Source: CAYNRA01 sp964399465 (lineage in GTDB: Bacteria; Bacteroidota; Bacteroidia; Cytophagales; Spirosomataceae). Taken from it: 9,519 nt of DNA. The notes beneath the pieces were generated by a model, which searched no databases, was not told the DNA's origin, and saw only the letters and a list, made by a program, of their open reading frames with translations. Where the stretch lies: the NCBI GenBank assembly GCA_964399465.1, contig CAYNRA010000096.1:1-9519 (forward strand), written 5' to 3'. Positions 1-6,842 of this stretch are shown piece by piece (position 1 is the first letter of the stretch; each line of letters starts with the position of its first letter). The translations under genes were made by a program, and so were the position numbers.

Positions 1-110
1 CAGATTGTGATACCTGCTGGGCAAACGAGTGTGACGTTAACCATGACAGCGCTTGAAGATAAGACTTTTGAGGATAATGAATTGGCTATTTTTGAAGTAG
101 AAAGTGTAGA
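1..110 (+). repeat. Calx-beta second-half segment, near-copy of 1545-1655
   Basis: This stretch and 1545-1655 encode closely matching halves of Calx-beta domains (IPAGQTS, then TAL.D, then ELAIFE). The DNA is also similar: 10-31 and 1554-1575 differ at one base of 22, and a block encoding ELAIFE recurs in both. The third expected copy would fall in the N gap at 342-351. The domains look like duplicates from within the gene. Confidence 0.75.
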
Positions 111-2396
111 AAATGCATTTTTGAGTGGATCTCAATCTGCTTTACAAGTAACTATTGAAGATAATGATACCGCCCCAAGTGTATTACTCAGTTTTTCGGA
201 TTCCACTTTACGAGAAGAAGGATCCTCGATAGATTTACAAGTGCAGCTAAGTGCAAAATCGGGTAAAACTACCAAAGTTCAATTGGGTTTTTCGGGTACG
301 GCAGTGCGAGGAACGCATTATGTGGTAGAACGTCAAGAAGTNNNNNNNNNNGACTGACTCCGATAGATAATAATTTAGTAGAACCACTAAAATCGATAAT
401 AGTAACAGTGATTGGAGGGGAGAATATTTCATTACCTTATCCAAGCAAGACAATACATCTCTCCTCAGACGACAAACCTGTAGCCCTTTTAAACTTTGAC
501 AAAACCTCTATCTCAGAAGCAGGAGGAAAAGCGACACTAACCGCCACGTTGTCTGCTTCTCACAGCCGAGATGTAACAGTCTATCTGAAGACAGCAGGAA
601 CAGCTGCATACCAGGGAGATTACGAAGCAGATTTTGTTGGGAAAGGAACAGCCAAGACGGTAGCTGGTGGAAATGGGCGAGGTTCTGCTGCGAATCAACT
701 TTCTTCTCCAAGAGGTATTTTTGTAGATAGTCAAGGTAATTTATTCATCGCTGATGAAGTTAACTCTCGTATTCAAAAATGGGCATTAGGAGCTACTTTG
801 GGTATAACGGTAGCAGGGGGAAATGGAATGGGTTTTGATGCAAACCAGATATCGTATCCAAATGATGTTTTTTTAGATATTAAAGGTGATTTATGGATTG
901 TTGATACTTTTAAGAGTCGTATTCAAAAATGGGTAATTGGAGCGAGATCTGGAATAACTATCATAGGAGACAATGGAACAGGTTCTGCTGCAAATCAACT
1001 ATTTCTTCCAGAAGGTATCTTTGTAGATAGTCAGAGTAATCTATTTATTTCTGACTTATATAATAACCGTGTACAAAAATGGGAACCTAGCGCTGTTGAA
1101 GGTATAACTGTCGCAGGGGGGAATGGGTTAGGTTCAGGATCTAATCAGCTGTATCATCCATCTGATCTCTATCTAGATAGTCAGCATAATCTATTTATTG
1201 TGGACAGATTCAATAATCGTATTCAAAAATGGCTATCTGGCGCAACAATTGGTGTTACTGTTGCTGGTGGCAATGGAGAAGGTTCGGATTCTAATCAGTT
1301 GGACTTGCCAAGTGGCATCTGTGTAGATAGTCTAGGCAATATGTTTATTACCGACACTGGCAATGATCGTGTTCAAAAATGGTCACCAGGTGCGACTTCG
1401 GGTGTTACTGTGGCAGGTGGGAATGGCATAGGTTCTGCTTCCAATCAATTATCGTATCCTACTGGTATTTTTGTTGATAGTCAAGGTAATTTATTCATCT
1501 CTGATACTAGTAACGATCGCATTCAAAAAGTCGTTTATCAACCACAGATCATTATACCTGCTGGGCAGACGAGTGGTACAATGACAGTGACTGCCCTTGC
1601 AGATTCAGTGGGTGAGGAGGACGAATTGGCTATATTTGAAATTTTAGGTATTGAAAATGGTACAGTATCACCCAATCAGCCAGTTTTGCAGGTAATCATT
1701 GGTAGTCTTCCCGCACAACCCGCCGCTTTCACAGCTTCGAAGGAGGTAGTTTGTCGGAGTACTTCGTTTACTTACACAATCCCAGCGGTTGACCGAGCGA
1801 CGAGTTACAAATGGAGTTTTACGGAAGCTACTCCGAATGCGACAATAGCGGCAACTTCATCTACTTCGGCTACGGTAACATTTGGCGCTGGTTTTACAGG
1901 TGCGACATTGAATGTAGTGGCGAGTAATGCGTATGGAGACAGTCCCAAGCGTAGTATTTCGATACAAGTGGGTAGTGCGCCAGCACAGCCTGGGGTAATT
2001 AGTGCGAGTAATTCGGTGGTTTGTCAAGGTTCATCACGGACGTACTCGATTGCGAGTGTTTCGGGGGCATCTTCGTATGTATGGAGTTATACGGGTACGG
2101 GAGCGACGTTCTCAAGTACGGGTACTTCGGCACAAGTGACTTACGGGGCATCGGCGACGGGTGGAGAGTTTCGTGTGCAGGCAGTAGGTGCGTGTGGTAC
2201 GAGTACAGCACGAACGATAGCGGTGAGTGTGATACCACAAAGGCCTGTATTAAATGGTTTATTGACAATCGGACGAACGCAGCGCAGGAGTGAACAGGCG
2301 ACGCGCTCCATTATACTAGAGCCAAGTGTTTCAAAACCAATCACAATAGAAGCTGGAGCAGTGTTTTCTGCACAAATTGTAGGTTGTCCGAATTAA
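1..2396 (+). CDS. Modular surface/secreted protein (Calx-beta, NHL propeller, PKD-like), 5'-partial
   Basis: The reading frame enters from the left edge in frame 1 and continues after the 10-N gap (342-351) in frame 3. The peptide on both sides is Calx-beta-like, so I treat it as one gene with a mis-sized gap rather than two genes. Modules in order: end of a Calx-beta domain (1-174, IPAGQTS box and IEDND calcium-loop-like end); a second Calx-beta (about 175-473, broken by the gap); the first half of a third (474-638); six NHL repeats (660-1547); the second half of the third Calx-beta (1545-1703); two PKD-like domains of about 90 residues (1710-1979, 1980-2237); and a C-terminal segment ending ITIEAGAVFSAQIVGC. 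That tail resembles the terminal domain of Cytophagales surface proteins, probably a secretion or anchoring signal (inference). The N-terminus and signal peptide lie outside the window. Calx-beta domains bind calcium and are common in adhesins; the specific ligand is unknown. An adhesion or extracellular binding role is inferred. Confidence 0.85.
342..351. other. Assembly gap (10 N)
   Basis: Ten consecutive Ns interrupt the surface-protein gene. The frame before the gap is 1 and after it is 3, so the true number of missing bases must be 2 modulo 3, and 10 cannot be right if the gene is intact. Aligning the flanks with the other two Calx-beta copies in this gene suggests about 32 missing bases encoding an IPAGQTS-type strand. 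Confidence 0.97.
660..1547 (+). repeat. Six tandem NHL repeats (beta-propeller), 150-bp period
   Basis: Six units begin at 660, 810, 960, 1110, 1260 and 1410, each exactly 50 codons except the last, which ends after RIQK. The consensus is VAGGNGxGSxxNQL, then P.GIFVDSQGNLFI.D, then N.RIQKW, a classic NHL blade. Repeat 3 begins IIGDNG and is the most divergent at that box. Six blades is the usual number for a closed NHL propeller, so this is probably a complete fold. Such propellers usually bind ligands, protein or carbohydrate, on one face; no enzyme motif is visible. Confidence 0.92.
1710..2237 (+). repeat. Two tandem PKD-like (Ig-fold) domains
   Basis: Two units of about 90 residues start at 1710 and 1980, each beginning PAQP and continuing with a VVC box, an aromatic box (SYKWSF and SYVWSY), an AxVTxG strand and a final strand ending before the next linker. 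This pattern fits PKD-like domains that act as spacers in Bacteroidota surface proteins. Codons ending in G (GCG, ACG, TCG) are visibly commoner here than in the NHL part. Confidence 0.75.
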
Positions 2397-2423
2397 TTAC
2401 ACTAAATTATTAATTAAAAAAAT

Positions 2424-2930
2424 ATGAATATAGAAAATCCCAACAATCAAGCCATCAAAATCGCCTATCTACACGGGCTAGAGTCGAGTGGTAAAGGACC
2501 TAAAAATGAGTGGTTACATGCAAATTATCATGCCTACGACCCTGTTATAGATTATAGAAAAGATACCATTTATGCGGATATCCGTGCGGCTGTCCGTGAT
2601 TTCGCCCCAGATTTTCTTGTGGGGTCTTCCATGGGTGGATATTTCTCGTTTTATCTTGCCCAAGAATTGAACATCCCTGCATTATTGTTTAATCCTGCTT
2701 TGACTTACCGAAGTATGGAGCCTGATATGACAGGAAAAGAGGAAAATCCATCTACAAGACCGTTCATTCGTTGTGTTTTTGGTGAAAAAGATGACTTGAT
2801 TTTACCTCAAAACACACGTCAGTTCCTAGAAGAATATGCCTATCCAAACTTTGACCAAACGCTTTATCCACATGGTCATCGCACGCCATTTGATGTTTTT
2901 GTAAAGGAAGTCACCCGCTTTACAGAATAG
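2424..2930 (+). CDS. YqiA/UPF0227-like alpha/beta hydrolase (putative esterase)
   Basis: A 168-residue protein with the compact YqiA-type alpha/beta hydrolase layout. The N-terminal strand ends in YLHGLESSGKGPKNEWL (oxyanion-loop region, residues 15-31). The nucleophile elbow is GSSMGG at 67-72 with Ser69. The probable acid is Asp123 in GEKDD and the probable base His152 in HGHRTPF. The length fits the family, which is much shorter than typical hydrolases because it lacks a lid. No signal peptide is present, so it should act in the cytoplasm, probably on small ester or thioester substrates; the true substrate is unknown. The ATG follows a stretch of A and T with no Shine-Dalgarno. It lies 27 bp after the surface-protein gene and may share its transcript, although no functional link is evident. 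Confidence 0.85.
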   Translation: MNIENPNNQAIKIAYLHGLESSGKGPKNEWLHANYHAYDPVIDYRKDTIYADIRAAVRDFAPDFLVGSSMGGYFSFYLAQELNIPALLFNPALTYRSMEPDMTGKEENPSTRPFIRCVFGEKDDLILPQNTRQFLEEYAYPNFDQTLYPHGHRTPFDVFVKEVTRFTE

Positions 2931-2961
2931 TTCTAGTTCGAAAATAGATAGATGAAGACAC

Positions 2962-3930
2962 TTAATCCGTGGGAGTTTTGGTGTTGAGTTCGTCGAGTGA
3001 AACTACGTTGTCTCGGTTGAACAAAAATACCAAAACACCCCAAATTACGTCGTTTCCAATGATAAATAAATGGGTGAAAAACGCAAAAAAAGCGGATTGT
3101 ACAAGTGTAAATGATTGCATTTCCATGACTTTAGAAACAAAGAAATGATAGGAACCCACGCCTCCTTGCGTTGGAAAAATCCACCCCACATTCGCCATAA
3201 CACTGATATCCACGGGTAGTTGAAGACCTAAAAATTGAGGAGAAACTGTCGCTCGAAGTAAAAAAAAGTAAATTCCAAAATACGTAAGCCAAATTAGAAA
3301 AGTATGCAAAAGGAATAAAGGAAGGTTCTGAACGTGTAAAATGGTTAGTAATCCTGTTTTTAATTGACTAATCTGCTCACTGATTTTTTGCTTCCACTTT
3401 CCTTTGCTTTTTTTATAAAAATAGGTTGCAAAGAAGAGGAACGTGCCGCCAATCAATACAAGAAAAAAGGTGGATGCAATGGAAATAGACGGGATGGAAA
3501 TCGTGGAGGTAAAAGAGGAGAATAGAAAAATAAAAAATAAACCAAATACAACGAGGCCATCCATTGCTTTTTCGGCTAAAATGGTCCCAAAACTAGCGGT
3601 AAAGGATGCTTGGCTAGTTTTTTTTATGTAGCTCGCACGTACAAAAAAGCTAGATTGTGGAACAAGTAGATTTGCAGGGTAACTCAAAAGTAAAGCCGCA
3701 AACCCTTGTTTTGGAGAAATTGAGTAACCCAACGGAGAAAATAACATGATCCAGCGCAAGTTCCGGAACCAAGCAGAGGAAAGCAAGCAGAGCGTAGCAA
3801 GTCCAACCATTCTCCAATCGATTTCTTTTATTTGTTCTACAAATTGTTTGTATGGAATGTCCTTAAAAACGTAGTAAACCAATAAAATAGAAATGCCAAG
3901 AAAAACGATTGAACTTATATTTTTACGCAT
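2962..3930 (-). CDS. Flippase-like integral membrane protein (LPG synthase TM-region / UPF0104 family)
   Basis: A 322-residue, strongly hydrophobic protein with roughly seven or eight membrane segments (about 4-22, 42-60, 76-92, 126-143, 151-170, 204-224, 243-262 and 276-304). Family-type motifs include FVRASYI at 96-102, ILAEKAMDGL at 117-126 and PTQGGVGSYHFF at 253-264, which match the lysylphosphatidylglycerol synthase transmembrane-domain family (PF03706, TIGR00374). It lacks the soluble C-terminal aminoacyl-transferase domain of MprF, so it is not a complete lysyl-PG synthase. Stand-alone members are often placed next to glycosyltransferases and are suspected lipid or glycolipid translocators (family knowledge; no activity visible here). 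It starts 7 bp after the stop of the upstream glycosyltransferase gene, so co-transcription and a shared glycolipid role are likely. Confidence 0.85.
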   Translation of the reverse strand: MRKNISSIVFLGISILLVYYVFKDIPYKQFVEQIKEIDWRMVGLATLCLLSSAWFRNLRWIMLFSPLGYSISPKQGFAALLLSYPANLLVPQSSFFVRASYIKKTSQASFTASFGTILAEKAMDGLVVFGLFFIFLFSSFTSTISIPSISIASTFFLVLIGGTFLFFATYFYKKSKGKWKQKISEQISQLKTGLLTILHVQNLPLFLLHTFLIWLTYFGIYFFLLRATVSPQFLGLQLPVDISVMANVGWIFPTQGGVGSYHFFVSKVMEMQSFTLVQSAFFAFFTHLFIIGNDVIWGVLVFLFNRDNVVSLDELNTKTPTD

Positions 3931-3937
3931 GATGACC

Positions 3938-4981
3938 TTATTTTCGTGATTTCCCTCCTTTCAAATAAAGTGATTGATACAAAGAAATGAGTTTTTCTCG
4001 TATGATTTCTTTGTCAAATTGTTGAGTCAATCGAGCGGAAATTTGTTTTGCTTCCTCTAAAAAAGCTGGATTCGAGGTCATTTCTTGAATGAGTCGTGAA
4101 AAATCCTCGTTTGTTTTCGCCTTTAGATAGGTGGATTGATACAGAAGTTCGTATTCTTTTAAGTCACGGTAAATGACAGGGAGTCCAGTTGCAGCAGCTT
4201 CAATGGGTGCTAACGGGCTATTTTCTTGGTACGACGGAAATACAAAAATATCTGCGGCTGCATAAATCGCCGGCATTTGTTCGTACTCAAATTGACCGAC
4301 AAAGTGGACGTTTGTAGGTGCTGTCTCAATTTTGTGATTGATACGCCGAACACCCTCTGTGATGAGTCCGAAAGGGCGGCTACCCACCCAAACAAATTGT
4401 AAATCAGGGTGATTTTTGGCTATTTCGATGAAATCCTCAACCCCTTTTCTTTTTTGTAATTGCCCTACGCCCAACACAACCTTCTGGCCTTCAGGTATCC
4501 GAAGGAGCGCGCGACCCTGTTTCCTTTTATCTTCCGTAAATTTCCATTTTACCAAATCAATCGGGTTCCCGATTTGAATAATTTTCGATTTTACACCCAT
4601 TTCACGCAGGTTTTTTTCTACCATCGGTGAAATAGCAATACAAACATCGGCATGATTGAAAACCTTCTTAAAGTACAATTTTGCAAAAGGGAGAATTAAG
4701 CGTGGAAAAACCACAGAACCTTTGATAGTCGCGGGAGTCGTGTGAACAGTATGTACCCGTCTTCCTTTGTATTTTCTTGACTTTAAAAAATAATAAAGTC
4801 CGTAGGAATGTGAGTGGAATATATCTCCAAAACCCTCTTGGTTTTTGAGTACGACAATATCATTTTTTTCTTTCAACAAGTCAATCATTCCAACAAAAGC
4901 ACTATGAACACCTGTCCCTTTCGCAACAAAGTCAGTGGATGACACGAGGTGGATTTTCATATCTGTTTTTCTTGATTTCAT
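3938..4981 (-). CDS. GT4-family glycosyltransferase, possibly glycolipid-forming
   Basis: A 347-residue GT-B enzyme of family GT4. The N-terminal domain opens MKIHLVSS with the GTGV loop at 22-25 and an FHSHSYG acceptor-side motif near 55-61. The C-terminal donor domain has GQLQKRKGVEDF at 173-184, an FVFPSYQENSP segment, and the EX7E motif with Glu253 and Glu261, typical of retaining nucleotide-sugar enzymes. Wording such as the VGQLQKRKGVEDF block, the FGLITEG loop and VIYRDLKEYE recalls from memory the Firmicutes LafB/BgsA diglycosyl-diacylglycerol synthases, so a lipid acceptor is plausible but not shown. No signal peptide; it should act at the inner face of the membrane. It is first in an operon with the flippase-like gene. 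An internal ATG at 4958-4960 (residue 8) fits the fold's usual start and may be the true one. Confidence 0.85.
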   Translation of the reverse strand: MKSRKTDMKIHLVSSTDFVAKGTGVHSAFVGMIDLLKEKNDIVVLKNQEGFGDIFHSHSYGLYYFLKSRKYKGRRVHTVHTTPATIKGSVVFPRLILPFAKLYFKKVFNHADVCIAISPMVEKNLREMGVKSKIIQIGNPIDLVKWKFTEDKRKQGRALLRIPEGQKVVLGVGQLQKRKGVEDFIEIAKNHPDLQFVWVGSRPFGLITEGVRRINHKIETAPTNVHFVGQFEYEQMPAIYAAADIFVFPSYQENSPLAPIEAAATGLPVIYRDLKEYELLYQSTYLKAKTNEDFSRLIQEMTSNPAFLEEAKQISARLTQQFDKEIIREKLISLYQSLYLKGGKSRK

Positions 4982-5050
4982 TTTGTAATCAAACGGTCAA
5001 ATAATTGTAATAGTCTTGTGAACTGGGTCTGTTCTTGAAAAATTTGGGCT

Positions 5051-5083
5051 CAAATGTAAGTAAAAAAAATCAGTTCTATTCAA
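5051..5083 (-). promoter_or_regulatory. Bacteroidota-type promoter for the glycosyltransferase operon
   Basis: Read on the minus strand there is TTG (complement of 5081-5083), 22 bases, then TACATTTG (complement of 5051-5058), which fits the TTG-N17-23-TAnnTTTG consensus. Transcription would begin near 5044, leaving a 5' leader of about 60-85 bases before the glycosyltransferase start. The match is by eye only. Confidence 0.55.
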
Positions 5084-5399
5084 TTCGGTTTTATGGATGG
5101 CTGAATAGCTTTTTTAGTGTTAAAAAAACTTGAAAAAATTCAATAACTATACTTAGTATGACAGTCGAAAATATATCCCAATATATAAATTCACATTTTA
5201 GGTTTATGTGTTCATCTAACAAACGTAGTTATTTCATTTTGAAAAAAAATCGTGTGATTTCACTTTTTGCTCTGCACAATTATTTTGAATTTGTGTTTCC
5301 ACTGTTTATCTATGCAAAAGAAAGAAAATTAACTTCATATCTGTATATTTACTCACTTCAGGGTTATTTTTGACGAATCAAAAGTAAAATGAATAAAAA
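5084..5399. other. AT-rich intergenic stretch without a convincing gene
   Basis: Together with 4982-5083 this makes 418 bp between divergent operons. It holds an AT-only hairpin (TTTTTTA at 5110-5116, TAAAAAA at 5121-5127, loop GTGT) and long A and T runs. An open frame of 71 codons at 5158-5373 gives a peptide rich in Phe, Tyr, Ser and Ile with no recognisable motif, as expected by chance in such DNA. The right end may hold the promoter of the Nudix gene. No tRNA or repeat array is seen. Confidence 0.6.
5365..5372 (+). promoter_or_regulatory. Possible -7 element for the Nudix-esterase pair
   Basis: TATTTTTG matches TAnnTTTG and lies 27 bases before the Nudix ATG, so a short leader would result. 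I see no TTG at the expected -33 distance, which lowers confidence. In this AT-rich stretch such a match can arise by chance. Confidence 0.3.
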
Positions 5400-5876
5400 A
5401 TGGATGGTTTAAAAAAAGTAGCTACACTTTGCGTTTTAAGATGTGAAAACCAGTTTTTGCTCCTAAAACGATTCAAAGAACCAAACAAAGACCAATTTAC
5501 GCCCGTTGGTGGAAAAATTGAACCTTTTGAGTCGCCACGCCAAGGTGTCATTCGAGAAACTTGGGAGGAGACAGGCATTGCTCTTTCAGAGATTCATTTT
5601 GCTGGAATTTTAACAGAAACCTCCCCAACAAAATACAATTGGATAAGTTACGTATATGTAGCTGATATTCCTTACCAAAATCCACCTTTCTGTCCTGAAG
5701 GTATTTTAGAATGGATATTTTTTCCCAATTTATCGTCCATTCCTACACCACCAACTGATTTTTTTCTTTATGAATATATCGCAAAAAGTATTCCTTTTGC
5801 CTTTAGTGGAATATATAATGAAAACCTTGAACTCACCTCACTCGTAGAGGAAATATCTGGCAAACAACTTATCTAA
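5400..5876 (+). CDS. Nudix hydrolase (MutT-like)
   Basis: A 158-residue protein whose N-terminal two thirds is a Nudix domain. The complete Nudix box GX5EX7REUXEEXGU is present: Gly38, Glu44, Arg52-Glu53, Glu56-Glu57, Gly59-Ile60, preceded by FTPVGG. These glutamates bind the divalent metal that supports hydrolysis of a nucleoside-diphosphate-linked substrate. The family includes 8-oxo-dGTPases and many others; the residues seen do not fix the substrate. Cytoplasmic, no signal peptide. An overlapping ATG at 5389 gives only a seven-codon frame (MNKKWMV) that ends at 5412, so 5400 is the start. The esterase gene follows after 5 bp, so they are probably co-transcribed. Confidence 0.9.
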   Translation: MDGLKKVATLCVLRCENQFLLLKRFKEPNKDQFTPVGGKIEPFESPRQGVIRETWEETGIALSEIHFAGILTETSPTKYNWISYVYVADIPYQNPPFCPEGILEWIFFPNLSSIPTPPTDFFLYEYIAKSIPFAFSGIYNENLELTSLVEEISGKQLI

Positions 5877-5881
5877 ATTCT

Positions 5882-6802
5882 ATGTATAAAACATTACTTT
5901 TTATTTTTCTATCTATGACTTCTCTTTCAAGTTATACCCAACAAAAACCTACTTTTGGAAAAATAATTCACATTCCGTCTTTCGCTTCGCAGTTTGTTGA
6001 ACCACGGCCTATTGATATTTGGCTTCCCGAAGGCTACGATAGTACAAAAAAATACGCTGTTTTGTACATGCATGACGGACAAATGTTGTTTGATGCCACC
6101 ACCACTTGGAATAAACAAGCCTGGGAAGTAGATGAAACACTGACGCCACTCATGCAATCCGGTGAAATTCAACCTTGTATCGTTGTTGGTGTTTGGAATA
6201 GCGGTGCAGGACGACATGCTGACTATTTCCCTCAAAAACCTTTTGAGTCATTGTCAAAAGAGAACAAAGAAGTTGTTGTCAAACAACTACAAGAGGCGGG
6301 TCGTACGGATGCGATTTTTAAACCTACTTCGGATGCTTATTTGGCCTTTTTGGTCAATGAATTAAAACCCTATATTGATTCGAATTTTTCTGTTTTAACC
6401 GACGCTGAGCATACTTTTTTAGCTGGAAGTAGCATGGGTGGACTCATTTCATTATACGGTGTTTGCGAATATCCTACAGTTTTCGGAGGGGCTGCTTGCC
6501 TTTCTACACATTGGATTGGCACATTCACTGCTGAAAATAACCCAGTTCCAGCTTCTTTTTTGGCTTATTTGCAAGAAAAACTACCTTCACCCGCCCGAAC
6601 ACGCATTTATTTTGATACCGGAGATCAAGATTTAGATGCGCTTTATCCACCTATTCAACGCAAAGTAGATGCATTGATGCAAAAGAAAGGATTTACGAAA
6701 AATCAAAGTCAAACGCATTATTTTCCAGGTCAAGGACATCTTGAAACGGCTTGGCAGTCTCGGTTATCTATTCCTATGCGTTTTTTGTTAAAAAATAATT
6801 AA
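5882..6802 (+). CDS. Secreted alpha/beta-hydrolase esterase (esterase D/Fes-like, PF00756 type)
   Basis: A 306-residue protein starting with a signal peptide (lysine at 3, hydrophobic core at 5-15, then SSYTQQ, cleavage probably near 19-20), so it should be periplasmic or exported. After it come the strands of the PF00756 fold: PRPIDIWLPEGYD at 41-53, YAVLYMHDGQMLFD at 58-71 and VVGVWNSG at 101-108. The nucleophile elbow is AGSSMGG with Ser184. The acid is probably in YFDTGDQDLD (Asp248 or Asp250), and the base is His286 in GQGHLETAW. The family covers feruloyl and acetyl-xylan esterases, enterochelin esterases and S-formylglutathione hydrolase; the signal peptide argues against the last. Substrate unknown. 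It lies 5 bp after the Nudix gene, and it has no visible functional link with it. Confidence 0.87.
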   Translation: MYKTLLFIFLSMTSLSSYTQQKPTFGKIIHIPSFASQFVEPRPIDIWLPEGYDSTKKYAVLYMHDGQMLFDATTTWNKQAWEVDETLTPLMQSGEIQPCIVVGVWNSGAGRHADYFPQKPFESLSKENKEVVVKQLQEAGRTDAIFKPTSDAYLAFLVNELKPYIDSNFSVLTDAEHTFLAGSSMGGLISLYGVCEYPTVFGGAACLSTHWIGTFTAENNPVPASFLAYLQEKLPSPARTRIYFDTGDQDLDALYPPIQRKVDALMQKKGFTKNQSQTHYFPGQGHLETAWQSRLSIPMRFLLKNN

Positions 6803-6830
6803 CCTATTGATTACAAGTTAATTGTATGAT
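6795..6830. terminator. Weak AT-rich inverted repeat between convergent genes
   Basis: AATTAAC at 6797-6803 pairs with GTTAATT at 6817-6823 across a 13-base loop, extendable by a T-G and an A-T pair. It spans the esterase stop codon and is followed by a short T run near 6831. It has almost no G-C pairs, so as a terminator it is doubtful, but it sits where a shared terminator for the two converging operons is needed. Confidence 0.25.
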
Positions 6831-6842
6831 TTTTAGGTGATA

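Noticed and set aside
660..1547. The 150-bp repeats as a CRISPR array or mobile repeat
   Set aside because: They are in-frame, translate to NHL blades and have no spacer structure.
1999..2344. Several overlapping open frames on both strands within the PKD-like region
   Set aside because: They arise from the G- and C-rich codon bias of the real gene, which removes stops in other frames; their peptides are not recognisable.
408..2396. A separate gene starting at ATG 408
   Set aside because: The codons between the gap and 408 already encode the matching Calx-beta strand (LTPIDNN, then VEP), so the frame is a continuation of the upstream coding region across the assembly gap.
2931..2961. Terminator between the converging hydrolase and flippase-like genes
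   Set aside because: No stem of useful length followed by a T run is visible; only the short palindrome TTCGAA is present.
2962..3930. Full lysylphosphatidylglycerol synthase (MprF)
   Set aside because: The protein has only the membrane part and is 322 residues long; the soluble aminoacyl-transferase domain is absent.
5158..5373. 71-codon open frame on the plus strand in the AT-rich interval
   Set aside because: The peptide is dominated by Phe, Tyr, Ser, Ile and Lys and has no motif or recognisable fold; open frames of this size are expected by chance in such AT-rich DNA, and no clear promoter precedes it.
2424..6802. The two GSSMGG hydrolases (2424-2930 and 5882-6802) as recent duplicates
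   Set aside because: Only the nucleophile motif is shared; size, signal peptide and the rest of the sequence differ, so they belong to separate families of the same fold.
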